The notes beneath the pieces were generated by a model. The model had not been told where the DNA came from, did no database searches, and saw only the letters and a list, made by a program, of their open reading frames with translations. Position numbers and translations under genes: made by a program. From the NCBI RefSeq assembly GCF_016802725.1, contig NC_052667.1, positions 26,605,346-26,669,345 of the forward strand: DNA of 64,000 bases. Reading direction: 5' to 3'. This stretch comes from Solenopsis invicta. Its lineage: Eukaryota > Arthropoda > Insecta > Hymenoptera > Formicidae. Below, in pieces: positions 14,401 through 28,799 of the stretch. Positions within the stretch are counted from its first letter, which is position 1. Each line of letters opens with the position of its first letter.

Positions 14401-17400
14401 ATAAAAATACGATTCGGTGTTATATAGATAACAAGAGATTTATTTTTTTTTTCTGGTATTAAACGCGGCGCGTTTATCGTTAAAAATTTATTTAACAATG
14501 TGTTTATCGAAAGTTACGTAGAATATTATAAGAGTACCTCTAGGACGTAAGAATTTCCGGTTTCGTAGTGCCTGGCAACAGACGATCGGCCGCCCTTTTT
14601 TGTGTTTTGCACTTTTTGAGGGAGAACAAAAATTTTTTTTGGCATGAGTAAAGGGGGGGGAGAAGAAAGTAGGATGAAAAAAAGAGATTTATATACGTGA
14701 AGTATAGTAATACGGGACGCGAGAAGTGTTACACGCATGCCATCCAGGTATTTAGAAAGTACAGCGCTTTATTTTTTTGAAAAAGAAAGAGATAGAAAAG
14801 TATATTATTCTATTTGCGAGCGGGAAAGAGAAAATTTATAAGCGTCACGCATTCACGCTTCTCAAAATACGCGAACAGATGCTGGTTACGAAATGGGCGC
14901 GATTGGGCATCCTAATGAAAGTATGCGATGAACGAAAATTTTAACCCTTGGAATGACAAAATTCTCAATTACACGTTTCTAGAAAATAAATATCAAAAAT
15001 ATTGAGTGGTCCGCTATTCGATATTATTAAAAGAATAATAGTGTTGGAATGCTTGCAAGAAATGAGGCAGCTAATTCACAAATCCATCTGTCGTTCCGGG
15101 GTTAACGAACGCGTCAATATGATGCGTTTTATTTTACTAAAAACGATCATGTAGCTTCTTCGGCCGTACAACTTTTGAGAAATCTGTTGTTACTTTTTTT
15201 GAGAGCGAGAATGAATGACACTGCATAAATGAGAGAGATATAGAAAGAGATATAAGAAATAAGAAAGAGAGCGATAGAAGAAATAGCAAACACGATAAGG
15301 TTCTATTCTAAAAATCTATATACGATAGATATATATTATATATATCGGGAAAAAATGCAGATGTATTTACTAAGAGCTTTTGTGATGGCAGAGGAAAGCA
15401 TGTAAAGCGAGCCACGTTAGTTCTCAAATGATGGAAAAATGTCCATTGGATTTTCCAACGATTGAAGCTTTCGAGTTAGAAGTTTAATGAATATAAAGCA
15501 TGAATTTTATGCAAAACAGATTAAACACGAGCTTGCTATTGTGTTAGATGAAAATTGTCAACGTTGGATTTGCATCAATCGGGAACTATGGGCTCGAGCG
15601 ACGAAATTGTCGGTGATAGATTGGAGATGCGCGAATTTCGTGGCCCTGCGATAGAGAATTGACGTTCTTCGGCGATCGGGTTCGGCGTTTAGATTTTAAG
15701 ACGTTTTGTATAAAAAGAAATTTATTTAAGAAAATGATAGACATGTCTAAAACTTGCGTCGACGCGCAAAGCTGAGAGCGAATCTGCAAACGTTTCGTCC
15801 GCCGTTTCTGCGAAAAAACGATGGATGGCGAGGCGATGATCTTGCGGGCTCGTTTTCATTGGCAAAAAAAGGAGCTTTCACTTCTATTATACGTTTCTCT
15901 CGCAATCTATTAATGATATTTATATTGTCAGCCGCTGGTAGAATATCCCGCGCGCAGAAGAACGATCGTATCGCGAATTCGAAGACCGGATGGAAACGAG
16001 AATCCTATTGAGCGTGCAAGTCGCTGCTGCGATTTTATCCAATCTAGTCGAAATTGATAAATCAACGTTGACACGGCAAAATGGACGGTAAACGATTTTC
16101 TCACTTTTCACTTTCACTTTGGTTGAGCACATTATTATATTGTAGAAATATGCACGTCCATATTGTCTTTGGAGCAACCGAAAAGTGTGTTAGAAATTTG
16201 AATTAAAAAAAAAGTCTATCCGGTCTTCGCGAAAAGCATGAATATTAAATCAAATATTGTATAAGGAAAATTTTTAATCATCTTTTTTTCGATTATTATT
16301 TCGGACGACTCGTCTTCGCAGGGCAACCAATTCGCTGTAACGAACATATGTACTGTATTGAAAAGAGAATAATGTGCTACAATTAGATCAGCCCGAAGGA
16401 TCGTTATATCTGTAACAAAGAGAGATGTAAGAAGTAGAGAGTGTCGTATGAATGAGAGGGAAACATGCAGGGGTGCAACGGTGATGGAAGGTGAACGACA
16501 CGTGAAACGATTGTGACTATATAGTTTAACTACTCATTGCAGAACCCCCTTAAACGATTTGTCGACGTTTCGCGAGAACACGAAAGAGGAGAAGAGAATA
16601 ATCGCGGGAAAATAAGCGAATAGCTATAGGAAATGGCGAAACAAGAGCAAATAGCGCGTACGAGGGAGAGACGAGAAAGTCGAGACAAGTAGGTTTTGAA
16701 CCGAGAGAGCCTTGTGTTAAGTGCCTTCAAAAGTACGACTTAGATTTTAGGCTATAGAAAAAACGAAACAAAAGAGGCGCTGGGCGCGTCCAGCTGTGAA
16801 CGAATTTTTACGGTATTATTCGGCCGGGTGTCGCCAATTTGTGTGCAAGATTCCGGTAGACAACGAAGCTACTCGACGAAGCTATCTTTAAAAAAAAAAA
16901 AAATCAATATGAAATTTTCACGCCTTTCTTTTTCTGCTTTTTCTTAACTACATGAACTGTCCTGTCGAACAAAATATGCCTTAAAAACGTCAATAACAAT
17001 ACAAAAAGTCTTACGACGTTTTGCTTGCATTAATGGAATAATCATGTACAAGTGGAAAAAACTTGAAGATTACATTTTTTTTTTAATTAGCAAGTGTTTT
17101 CCTTCCATTCAATTTTTTTATAACCGCAGGCCTAAAGATTCACTTTAAGAATTATACTTTTTAAAAGTGTACGAGAGAGAGGTGAGGATTTTTGCGACGA
17201 GTAGCTCCGTCGGCCGAAATCTCCGGTGACGTCCCGCGTACATCTCGAGACCAGTGATATTTTTTTAGAAATTATTTATTTATGTCGACGAGAGCGGAAT
17301 TTAATCTCAATCACTCACTTTATACTGCCAATATATCCGCTAGGACGTACTCAATCTTCGTTCGATCCACTTTACACGATCAGACATGCCCTCCGCCTGA

Positions 17401-18008
17401 CATTTTTCTTCCCCCTCCCCTTCCCCCCGATTTTCCCGATAACTGCAATAAACGCGTGTGATCCCTTGCATTTTAATTTACGTCAGTTCCGTGTTTATTC
17501 CTACATAGATCATGTTTCTTACGCATCTTTGTTGTAACGTTCCACGAGATCCGTTATATGCAACACTTTCCTCGGGTTCCTCTGCACCTTGACTTTTTTT
17601 TCGTTTGTCTTTAATTGACAGTACAATTATCTGTAATAAATAATAGCGAAGTGTCTAATCGCGTCACGAGCGCGCGATTTGAGCATCGAGTGCGGAACGT
17701 CGCTTCGATTTTGCGTCCGAAACTCTGCCTCATTTTCACTTCACAGTTTGATCGAAGACAATCGATCAACATCCGCAATATAGATACTGATTTATCATAT
17801 ATGTACAATATACCACGGATCATCCGCAGATACTATCATAAATATTTTTACTTTTTAAGCGGACCTTCGACGGACGTCCCGTACTCGAATTTAAGTAACG
17901 ATACTCTTTAGTACAAGCACAGTACTCGACTGTACAGAAATAGATAGAATGAAAGAGCGAAAAAAGAAGAGAGAGAGAAAGAAAGATAGAGCGAATGAGC
18001 AACAGTGA

Positions 18009-18012
18009 GAGT

Positions 18013-18043
<31 letters not shown>

Positions 18044-18060
18044 TGAGAGAAAGAGAAAAA
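18009..18060. repeat. (GA)n microsatellite
   Basis: Alternating GA with few interruptions. It produces long false Leu/Ser frames on the minus strand. Confidence 0.9.
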
Positions 18061-18311
18061 ACACGTAAAAATAAACACAATTACAACTTCCGCTCAGCGC
18101 CTCGAACGCAAAACGTACTACTTGTAATCGTAACTTCTTTGTCGCCATGTATTTGCCAACGAACGATGATTTATTAATTATTATTTTTCCTTTTGCCTTC
18201 ATTTTATATTAATATTATTTAGAAAGCAACAATTAATAACGATTACGCTATGATGATAACGATAATCTTTCTAGATACTTTTTTGCTTGTTCTCTTGCGA
18301 CAAACTCAGCG

Positions 18312-18312
<1 letters not shown>

Positions 18313-18347
<35 letters not shown>
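18313..18347. repeat. (AC)n microsatellite
   Basis: About 16 perfect CA units. Confidence 0.9.
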
Positions 18348-20324
18348 CAAAGACATACACACATACGCATGCACAACATCACGTACATGTGCATACAACT
18401 GACATATGAATCCTTGTAAACACATACGAAGATCATCCATTTGCAGTAAGATAACGTGATTTAGCGAAAGACGAACTTTACTTTGTCGCGTCGCCGTTTA
18501 TTGGCGTTCATTTGTATCACGTAAGAAGAGTCGCTTGCTTAAGGAACTCATAGGGAACGCTGGGTCGGTCTCGAACTCGCGTTGGAACTCACTCAGTTTC
18601 GCATGACTTGTTAAAAAAATCGGAAGAAATCCGTATCGCGAGGAGGACTCCCGCGTTGATCGCGACAGACCGAACGTTCAAGTCCTGACCTTCTATTACA
18701 GTGCTTCCTTTCCGTTTTTTGTTTTTTTCTGTACACACATATCATCTTTTGGACCTTTCGAACATTCCAAAACGCTTGTTTCCCTCTTTTTTTTTTGTCA
18801 ATTTGTAGAGCGCCTTGTATTCAATTTAGAGCAAAATAAAGTCTAGAAAGGCAATATCCCAGCCGCGTTTTCTACTCCTTCCGCAATTCTCATCTCTCGA
18901 AAAAGATTGACGTGAGATGATCTTATCTTGAAGAATCTTTCAGAAATTTTTTTAAATGAAGTTTGAATGAGATTTTGCGTACGGGCATCAATTTTATAAT
19001 CGATGATATTGGACATTCGAAAACATATTATATTTGTTATTAATAACTTGATCAATTGAATAGAGGAAACGGTCTAGCCAGGTGATTGAAAATTTAATGA
19101 ACGATGTCTGTCATCTAGCATTTCTACTTTAAAAGAGATTAGAAAAAAACTTCTATTATTCGTAATTAAAAAACAATTATAATTTTTTTTTTGTAACTCT
19201 GAAGTTATATTTTCTTTAATTCGTCAATATTACTGCAGAATAATTTATAGACGTACATGCCTGTACAATTTTCAAAATCTCCATATTTTATTTTAAAATA
19301 AAAGTATAAAAGTATAAAAGCAGATAGTGGTAAAAACGTCTTTGCAGGATATCAAAGGCGGAGGATATAATTCAAAGCATTCACCAAGGACAAGCATCGA
19401 ACAAACTTTTCGGAAAGCATTTAGTTATCGTTTCCGCATACTAACTAGTTCAATTTTTTGTAGGTGCTGCATTCATCATCAGCGTAAATTTCTGCGTGGG
19501 ACTACGCCTAAGAAGATTCACAAAGTCTCGGATGAAAACGTGAACAACGGAGAGTAAGAAGCATCGTAGAACACACTTCGAAGAAATGTAATTATTAAAA
19601 ATAAAGAGCTGCAAGAAAACCAATGTACGAACATCGATATTCTAATTTTTTTATGATATTGCTTTCCCGATGATAATTATATCTTATTTAAAACGGACAA
19701 AATTAATTATGAGTTTCAGAGAGCCGTGATATCGAAGGAAACCGACAAAGCAGAAGTACACAAAAAGCCCTACAATTTTTCATTACTCTAGAATCTCTCT
19801 AGTATGGTGTGATAAAATAGCAGTAGCAAAATTTTAACCTTTGCATCTTGACAAGAAGGAATATTTTAGAATGTAGCATTAGACAAAATAACCACGTTTG
19901 GTTATTGATGCTAACCTGATCCTAAAATCTTCCTTTCATTCCGATGTAAAGTTACTATTTAAAACTGGTTTCGTTTTAGAGTGTTATATTTCGGTAAAAT
20001 TTACAAAAGATTACACTTTACACACGTTCAATCAGGGACTTTCTCAGCCAGATACCCACGAGAAGGTCTTCCATAGATAATCATTACCATAATCGTTGAA
20101 AGTTGTCCCTACCCCCTTTGATCCCGCTCCAGACGCCACATGCTCGTTGTTGCTAAGCTTGAGATCTTGAATGTTTTTTTTTTTTTGTTGGCATGGCCCG
20201 CGCCGTTGTAAAGAGTACAGTAACCATGCGTGGTCTCCGTCTGAACGGGGAGTATCGCGCATGTACAGCCAACAGATCGCAATACTAATCGTACCATCGA
20301 CACGTCTGCTTGCGTCTTTTACAG

Positions 20325-20788
20325 GTTTCTTCGCCGGCCTCGGTTGGACCGGCGACGGCTCGCGGCGCGTCTCGAGGAGTGCGAACTCCGCGACGACGAC
20401 GTCGTCGTCGACGGCTGCGAGCGATGTGCCGGCGCCGCTGACGCCTCAGCGTCGTCCCCGGTTGCACTGTCCATCGCGGCACGCGGCCAGTCGCAATAAC
20501 AATCACCCCAGCATCAGCAGCAGCGGCGGCGGCCTGGTGCATCACGATCGTCGGCACAACTGCTCGAGGTGTGGTAAGAGCTACAAGAACGCGTACATCC
20601 TGAAGCGGCACTTGCTGTACGAGTGCGGCAAGGCGCCGTCCTTCAGCTGCCCGCATTGCGCCTTCAGCTCCAAGTACGAGCGTAATCTCAAGGCGCACAT
20701 CAATCACCGGCACGTCGATGTACAGCCGACGCTGCCCGGTATCGTCGTCGGTCAGCGGGAAACGCGTCATCAGCACGGCAGGGAGTGA
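20325..20788 (+). CDS. lola: lola alternative 3' terminal exon 3, long low-complexity linker
   Basis: Follows 'gcgtcttttacag' in phase 1 (junction G|GT, Gly) and encodes 154 residues. The first 79 residues form a long disordered linker: Gly-rich start, Ser/Thr/Ala run, a Pro/Arg stretch, an Asn/His patch and a Ser/Gly run. Then come a C2HC finger (C80, C83, H96, C101), the connector 'ECGKAPSFSC' (A replaces the usual E) and a C2H2 finger (C109, C112, H125, H130), with a His/Arg-rich tail. The exon is strongly GC-rich, partly from repeats of gcg, acg and agc type. An opposite-strand frame of about 200 codons over the same bases is a shadow of this composition. This is the longest linker among the two-finger exons. 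Confidence 0.9.
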
Positions 20789-22799
20789 CTCGTCAGAGTC
20801 TGTAAAGTCGCGATGTAAAACGACATTTTCGATCTGAAATCGGTTGCGGCCGCAATTCGCGATTGAGGTTGATACATGCCAAAATTGGAGTGTCAAATTT
20901 GAGTCGAATTTATACCGGTCGTTCAGATATTCGCATGACGACTACGAGAAGTTTGTGATATGTAAAAGTGAACGCGAATGACAAATTTCTCGTATGAATA
21001 TTTGGACGATACTTTTATGTTTTAAATATTAAGTTTCTAGTGGATTCAGAAGTATCAACTTTGTTTTAAAAATTATTTTTCGGAAACGTGACAAAGGTAA
21101 GAAAATAATTTGCGAATATTTTATTCATGCACCTTGAGAAGAATGCTTGCAAGAAATTTTAAAGGTACTTTTTTCGTTCAGACTTTTAATTTATTTTCTC
21201 TTATCATTTGTGTAACGGTTAAAGAGCTACATGTACAACTCTCATCCCCGTTTACTAATTAGTATTGCAATCGTGCAAAGTTGAACTGAGTTTCCGTAAG
21301 TATAATATGTTGATTAAATGCTTATTAAGCTAACTTTAAAATGTAACATTATATTCTCTCTTACAGCCAAAGTGAGTGCCAAAAATTATTCTAATCAAGC
21401 TTTTTAAATTGCTCTCTATATATTTTTTAGTTTGCTTTTCACATTTGCTCTCTTTCATTTTATTTTATTTTATTAAGCTTATTGCTTGTAATGAAGATTT
21501 TATTCTGCACGGTATCGTATGACAAGTCGCTTAAAATAAGACGAACGTTTAAGAAATCTCTACCAAGAATGCGTTTTTGTCTGGCATATTAGCGATGTGC
21601 GTTGCACAAGACAATATGTATTTCAACCGCTAAATATTAGGATTTTAAAGGTCCCTTGTTCCATATTTATTTTTCGGTAAGATGATGGCAAGGCTTTGCC
21701 ATCCGTATGATATTATAGAATAAAAGGAGAGACGAGTGTTTTAACTAAGAAAATGGCAAAGTAAATGTTTAAAAAAACATTAGTGATCCGCTAGCGTGGC
21801 GCGAAGCTAGTACTTGTTGGTTCCCGTTTAACGATATATAAATGGATAAAAAGTCAAATAAGAACATTGTTGAATATTGCAGACTCACAGAAGTGTACCA
21901 AAAAAGTGTAAGGATAACCGCGTCCTACCTGTTGCATTTTTAAATGATTAATTCTAGACTGTCGCAAATGACAAACTAAATATCTACTCACAAACATGAC
22001 AGATCTTCATTTTACAAGCGTTTTATGCGCTCCACACTTTTTTCATATGACATTAAAAGCAATTTATTAAAAAACGGACACTTTTTTGGAACAACTTCGA
22101 GTTTTCTGCAGATTGCTAAATTGCCCAATTATTTTTATACTAATTGTAAATGATACGAGAGTCGCCAGTGAGATCTGAGTGTAAGGTGATTCCACCTTGA
22201 TCATCAGTCAAGCTGGGTGATATTCTCGACGCAACGAAATACTCCCGACACACGTAGATTACCGATCCTAGCTATCTAGTTCAACCTAGCTTTAGGATTG
22301 TTAATCAAGTCTAGTCAGACCAGACTTATCTCATTGTCTTCAGGCGATGTGCTAACGATAAAAAGAGATCTTGGTAGTGTGTACGTGTATACATGATGAG
22401 CTAACTTCATGAGCGACTGTCGTCGCGGAGAACGCGTATTTTAACTATGTGTATGTGCATTGAGGGATTAATAAAGTTTATTTTTGACTCACCGATCCGA
22501 TGTGCAACGAGCGGAGTTTATCAGCTACGAAGCTGCGGTGATTACTGTAACATACAAACATAAGATTTAAAAATTAAAACTGTGCTCAAAATAATTAATA
22601 TTTCAAAGTTAATTCTTATACTAAAAAAAAAAAACAAGTTAAAGAAACGATTTCATCAATTTAAACACAACTTTTCTCTAGGTGTGTATAAAATTTTTCA
22701 CGAAATTCCTTTTAAGTATCTTTTTTTTTAATTCATTGTGATAAGATGAAATAAAAGGGAAAAGATCATTAAATTTATATAAATAAGGAATTATATTTA

Positions 22800-23810
22800 C
22801 CCCAAGGTTGCTCCGCTGGGGTCTGATGTCTCTCCTAGGCCTGCTCCTCTCAGATTGTCAAATCTCCTCCTCTCGTTGCACTTGTGGTACACTCGCGGAA
22901 CACTCGCGTTAAACACTACAATTGCGCCCGTGGACTAATTAAATATATCTATAAGTTTTTCGCGCGAACACCCTGCGGCACTTTGGATTTATAAAACCCA
23001 TGATAAGACTTCCACTTCGGAGGGAGTCCCCGTGGATTCAGCACCCCGAGTCGGCGAGTGAGACGCGCGCGTACCCGCCCCCGAACAAGGGTTAAACCCC
23101 GCGCGGAAGGAAACGAAATCAATGACATTGAATCCGACGCCTCTTGCTTCGCAAAAATCGCGTTTAAAATTGATTCCGTCATACGCCTTAGCCAGCGGCC
23201 CAGATGATTAGAGAAGAAGGTACTCATTGCCGACATCTAGCACATTTCTAGACGAATCAGGAAATGAGATCCAGCCTCTTGACACGAGCGGGATCGTCGA
23301 GACTGAGCATGAAGTCAAAAGTCAAATTAAATGCGATTCACCCGCCTTAGAATGGTGGACGGCGGTGAGACCAAGAGAAACGGATGAATCCAAGTCGACC
23401 GATCCGAATTCTTACCGCTTAGGACCGAACCGATCGCCAGAGACAGAGCGTGTAACCCTTACAACAACCAGATAGCCGCGCAACATGCATCCGGGGGAAA
23501 CATACCATAACGCGGCTCGGTATTTCCTCGTGCACGGACACTCGGAATGAGACGTCGCGGTGCGCCGTAGCCACCGTGCGCAACGCCCTAGTGAGGAAAT
23601 GTCCACTGCCAAACAGCGGGGGTGCGATTCCCGGCCCTCGAACTAGAAGTCTATCAAATGGGAGTTACGAAAAAAGTCTATTTGGTCCAATACTTGAACG
23701 CACTCCCGAGCAAACGCGCGACGCGACGAACCGGCTGCGGTTCGTTTATTGCACAGTGATTCGGCGACGATGGACGTTGGCTTCCTTTTATCTGTAACCC
23801 ATTGAGATTG
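22800..23810. mobile_element. GC-rich block, possible transposon remnant
   Basis: About 1 kb of distinctly GC-rich sequence with sharp transitions to AT-rich flanks. It holds a minus-strand frame of 95 codons (23236-22949), Arg/Lys-rich near its end, and a plus-strand frame of 82 codons (23227-23475) rich in Glu, Thr and Ser. Neither matches a domain I can name. Just past the right side, 23840-23858 reads as a 7-base inverted repeat (agtatac/gtatact) around a 5-base loop. Composition and isolation suggest inserted DNA; no transposase, reverse transcriptase or clear terminal repeats were found. Confidence 0.3.
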
Positions 23811-26729
23811 GTTAGATTCGTTAGATAGATGTTATTTAAAGTATACACCCTGTATACTCTAAATATAATAGATATTAATAAAACAATTTATTAAAATCTC
23901 TTTATACAATTTTTTATTTAAATTTGAGTGGACGATTAAAATTCTTTTTCTAAAAAAAGCATGTAAAGAATATATTGAATATATCGCAGTTATTCATGTA
24001 TCATACCAAGATTTCTATAATATTCGAGTATAGAAAGTATATTCATCGTTATCGCCCGAGACGAGATAAAATGGTCCTTGTCTATCGTAGAATTGTGTGT
24101 AGATTGCGAACTAATAGGTACATCAAAAAGATTTCCCCGTAGCCCAAAAGTATAATCGTTGGCGAATCGACGTTTGACAACGTAAAGACGAAATTAATAT
24201 CGGAAGTTACATTTAATACGTGGGAAGTTCACGTTTTTAGTCGTGTCTGTTCGCGTCTTTCTATCTGAATTAGAGTCGTCTAGTCTAAAAAACGGCCTAA
24301 GCAGGTCGCATACATATACAAAACCTATCACATTATTAAATTCAAGATAGAGAATATATTTAAATCAAAAAAGGTATATACCATATGTATTATATATATC
24401 ATATATAAATACATATTATATGTATGACATAATACCGATAATTTGCAATGATATATTATACCATGCAAATTGTAAGCCATTTTACTCTGCAATTGAAGCA
24501 GGGGGTCTTTCTTGGTCGGGACAAATAATTCATTAAACTCGTTTCTGATCCATTTTGACAAAGAAGATTTCAGATAGATGACACGTTGCAACTAAGTTTG
24601 CAATTACGTGCTGTCGAGTGATTTTAATTAGCAATTATTTAATGAAAATTACTCGACATTCATATACAATTTGTATGTTGTACAATAAATTAAATTAAAT
24701 TACTATACAGGACATAAGATTTTTTTAAGCGTATACAGGAAGTTCGATAAATGCGAAATTTTATATAAGATGACATTTACGTTTCTTTTCTTTTATCAAA
24801 AGGGATACCGTTTCTATTCTGCTTGACACCGGTAGTCAATGATGTTAGTCCTTCATTGCAATTTTGCGTATTACTTTATTAACTTAATAATAAAAATATT
24901 GATTAATTGTAACCGATGTAAATACCGATACAACGAGACGACGCGACGTAAGCATCGTTTCAAAAAATTAGGAAGAAACGTTTGCGAGAATTTTGATAGA
25001 ATAATCCGCGCGTGAGCCTAACATATGAGCTTCCTTCGAGATCCAACGAATTTGAGAAGACATCAAGGATCAAGGACCAAAAAATCGATAAAGAGCTCTC
25101 TCTTTATCCTAGTCAAGTCTTGTCCCGACCAAGAACAAAGCGAACACTGTAGAACAATCTTAGGAATATCTTGACGATCTCGTATTTATTCTACAGAGCT
25201 AGAAAATCTCTGAATGTTACTCTCTTTCTCTCTTCCTCCGTCTTTCTCTCCTCTCATATTTATCTTATTCTAATACCTATCTCTTTCTCTTTGTGCTAGA
25301 AATTCGTAATCTCGAGCTAAGCTCTTTCCTATCTTAAAGTCTCGAATAATCTCAATTTAGATATAGACGTCACATCGACGATCGATCTGTATCTATGCCA
25401 GTCGCATTGATCTATCGACTATCTCTGAACTAAACTCACTCGATTGTCCAATATTTCGCGATCACGATCGTCCGATCGGTATTCCTGACATACGGGAGCA
25501 AGACGCGATGTAAAGTTCAACATTGCGCAAATATCGCGGATTTTTCGCGCGAAATATCGATCGGGATTGCAACGTGAAAAGCAACGCGCGACTGCGGACC
25601 TCTCAGCTTCCACGTGCTCCTCCTCGTTGACTTTGAAAATTTCGAAAGGATCTTACACGTCCGGGCGATCTTACGTTTCCGCTGACTCGTGTCATCCTGT
25701 ATTTTTCCTTTCCTCATCTTTCTTACGAAAAAACGAATTACTAATAAGGGGATTCTCGTGTGTCGTCCAAATCGACTCCATGTGCCTAAAAATGTGATCA
25801 AAACACGCTGTTGTAAAATGTGACGCTCATGCGTCGCATTTAACGTCTAGTTTCTTGTTGTACTGCTGGGATTCATCGATCCCCGCGTATTATCATCCTT
25901 CCGTTTTCGGAGAAAGCGAATATTCTGATATTCGGCACGAATAATTTTATAGGAGTGCGTGAACAGCAAGTTATTCGATAATATCTGTCTTTCACTTCAG
26001 CAATAAAATCAAAATAATGGAATGTTTTTTACTATGCGTAGGGCAGCAGAAATTATTGAACGCGTTTACGTCCTAGTGTTCGCGAAATGCTTCCTTTACT
26101 ACTACAAAACCTCCGTTATCAATACAGATATAATCGAATCTGCTGAATTTTGTGGAAAAATCTTATGAGTCCGTATGTGATATATAAACACGAGCTATAG
26201 ATAATAATTTTGTTAAAAGTGTACGACAGAATTGAAAAATTGATATGCGATTATAAAAATGTTTTTCTAATTAGCACAAAAGGAAATCACCAAGAGAAAA
26301 TCAAGTCTAATTAAAATACATAACGAACAAAATTTTGTGCGTATTATGAAAGTATGACATTAATTCACGTTCAAAAATATATATTTTTTTTTAATAAATG
26401 ATTGCAACACTTTTATCATATTTTTTTTACCAATTTACGCGAAATGTTTTACCTGTCACGTGGCGAAAAAAAACTTTCGTGAATAATTACGGAGATAAGC
26501 AGTTGCATTTATCTGTTGTAATTTTTCATATACGTATATATGCGTAATGCGATTGTTACATGTATACAGTGATCGATAACAGTGTAACATTGACCCCGTA
26601 CGAAACGTGAAAGCGAACGGAATGTGTCTTCCAAGTTTTCCATGTTATCGAAGCAGAGTAGAGCCGAAGTACAGCACGAGAGAGGAATACTCTGTTTTTC
26701 GCGCGATTTTGCGATTTGATATGCGAATA

Positions 26730-26762
26730 CAAAAAAAATAAAAATAAAAATAAAAATAAAAA
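26730..26762. repeat. (AAAAAT)n tract
   Basis: Repeated a4-5t units, giving a false Phe/Tyr frame on the minus strand. Confidence 0.85.
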
Positions 26763-27844
26763 ACAGGACATACAGTGACGGAAAGACTGAAAATAAAAAA
26801 AAAGTTGGAAGGAAAGTGCGAAGTGAGAGGTATACACTTGTTACTAGCGTGAACGATGCGAAACATAACGTGCGACTGTCTTATCGATTTGTAACAACTG
26901 TCCTCTCGCATGCCGACTAGAAATTTTCCATTTTTAATTTCTCGAGTTTTGAAACTAAATTCCAAATATTGACCACTTACGTTAACGTTAATTAATTTCT
27001 GCCAAATTTTAAAATCTTATCGTTGCATTGCAAGGTCTGTCTATTAAAATTAATTTAATCGATTTGATATAATCGTCACGAAAGTCTGAAAATAATCACT
27101 TTCAAATAAAATATGATAACGATGTAACAATGCGATACGATGACGAATTTCGTAGCGAATTTGGCATAATGATCTAAATGATGACTTTGATGAGATTAAT
27201 GGTAATTTCTGTCATCGTGCGAGACGTAATCGAAGAACTAATTGTAATTAATTCGCACGCACTCGCGTTGATCTTGCGATTTTTGTGCCAATGTAAGTGA
27301 GGCCAGCTATTATGCAATACTCGAGTCATCGTGCAAGCCAATGAAGAATGGCTGTACACGAGATGCCTATAGAGTTATTTTGAAGTCACCTTATATATAG
27401 ATATAAGAAGATAAAGAAATATATATATATTATATATACAGAGAGATGAAAAAGAGCAAAGATTCTATATACATATATTATATATATACAGGTATATAAA
27501 GACACGTAGGACACACGCGCAACTATATATGTAAATATGCATTATAATACATATATACATACGTGTATGATTTTTGGACACGCGGGCGAAACAAGTCCAA
27601 AGGGGCAACGCGAAACCAAAGAGATACCTCTAGTTGTTAAGGTGATCGATGATAATAATTAGTACATAAGCGTTTTGGCTCCTTTCCTTTGTTGGGAGCT
27701 CTTCCGGTTACATAACATATATGAATAGAGGACAAAAAATATAACGAGAATTCTACCCAACACCACGTATAGTGATTTTTCACACTACGACACTTTGATA
27801 GCGTGAAGGAAACTGATTATAACTTGTGTGTCATATTGCAATTT

Positions 27845-27848
<4 letters not shown>

Positions 27849-27891
<43 letters not shown>
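27849..27891. repeat. (AT)n microsatellite
   Basis: Uninterrupted alternating AT of about 21 units. Confidence 0.9.
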
Positions 27892-27893
<2 letters not shown>

Positions 27894-28799
27894 AGTATTT
27901 TATTTAAGAGTGCATATGGCATATGACATGCCTCTGCATTAAAATGTTCGATTAGTTTTCTCCGCTCTCTTTTTCGCAAATCTACAAACAACAGATACAA
28001 ATGGTGTTATGCAGAATTCGCGTTAAAAAATGGCGATATGATATTACTGAATAAACGGCCGAGAAAAAATGCGTAATATTGTTCATGAATATAATATATT
28101 CGAGATATATCTACGATTTAATCGATCCCTCTAGATTGTGAGTTGACTACGCGACTCGCACTTACACTTACTCAGATTTATGTTTGTTTAAATAAATACT
28201 TGTCTATGTTTTTCGTGTATAATACGTGTATTTTACGTTACGATTTGATTGTTTATAATGTCGAACGCGGCCCGCAAAATATCGTCGACTTTTGCTTTAC
28301 GCGCATACGACCTATTTACTCGCATTATACGTATATGTGGTACATTCTTTTTCATTTTTATTTTTGTGAGCAGTTTAAAATCATATATAATTATCATCAA
28401 TTGTGAGTGTATCATTAATAATCGTTGTGTTAGCGAGAATACTCGACAAATAATAAAGAAATAAATTTAATTATTCAGCCAGATAGATTTTGTCCACGTG
28501 ACGTTCTAAACTTTTTTATCGTATTAATCTTTCCCTATTGTTTTATAATTTCTATAATACCTCTTCTTCCTTGTATATGTAATTCGTGATTATTTTAGCT
28601 AAATTTGTTTTTTTTTATATCCACACATTTAAAATTTTGTTAGTTCATTTTTCTCTATTAATTTTAATTGTTTTTCATGGTTATTTGTTATTAATATTTC
28701 TACGTCAAATCTCTTTTAAGTGTCGTCACATTGACTGATTTACATTATAACTGCTTATTCTTATTATACTGACGTGCTCTTCGCATTCTGTATTTTCAG

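Larger units (their letters stand above)
4949..20324. other. 15 kb without recognised exons
   Basis: No zinc-finger exon, RNA gene or recognisable protein was found on either strand. The first kilobase is GC-rich and likely includes the 3' UTR of exon 2. Further GC-richer patches lie near 7.5-7.7, 8.3-8.7, 9.5-10.5 and 12.0-12.5 kb. Poly-A/GA purine tracts, (TACA)n, (ACT)n, (GA)n and (AC)n microsatellites are scattered throughout. Small open frames here are rich in RE, KR, Ser or Tyr from simple sequence and are not convincing genes. An acceptor-like site at 14360-14361 leads to a 12-codon frame only. Confidence 0.4.
20789..28799. other. 8 kb interval without intact exons
   Basis: No intact zinc-finger exon seen. 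Contents: AT-rich sequence after exon 3, a GC-rich block at about 22.8-23.8 kb that is probably transposon-derived, an (AAAAAT)n tract near 26.74 kb, and an (AT)n tract near 27.85 kb. Other frames are short and unrecognised. Confidence 0.4.

Noticed and set aside
17820..18202. Leu/Ser-rich minus-strand frames
   Set aside because: Produced by the (GA)n microsatellite and neighbouring simple sequence.
19327..19557. 76-codon frame with 'CRCCIHHQRKF', resembling a finger
   Set aside because: Cys and His spacing does not fit any zinc finger, and the nearby AG puts this frame in a different phase from the lola exons.
20285..20896. 203-codon open frame on the minus strand over exon 3
   Set aside because: It lies antisense to a well-supported finger exon, has no recognisable domain, and is explained by the GC-rich codon bias of the sense frame.
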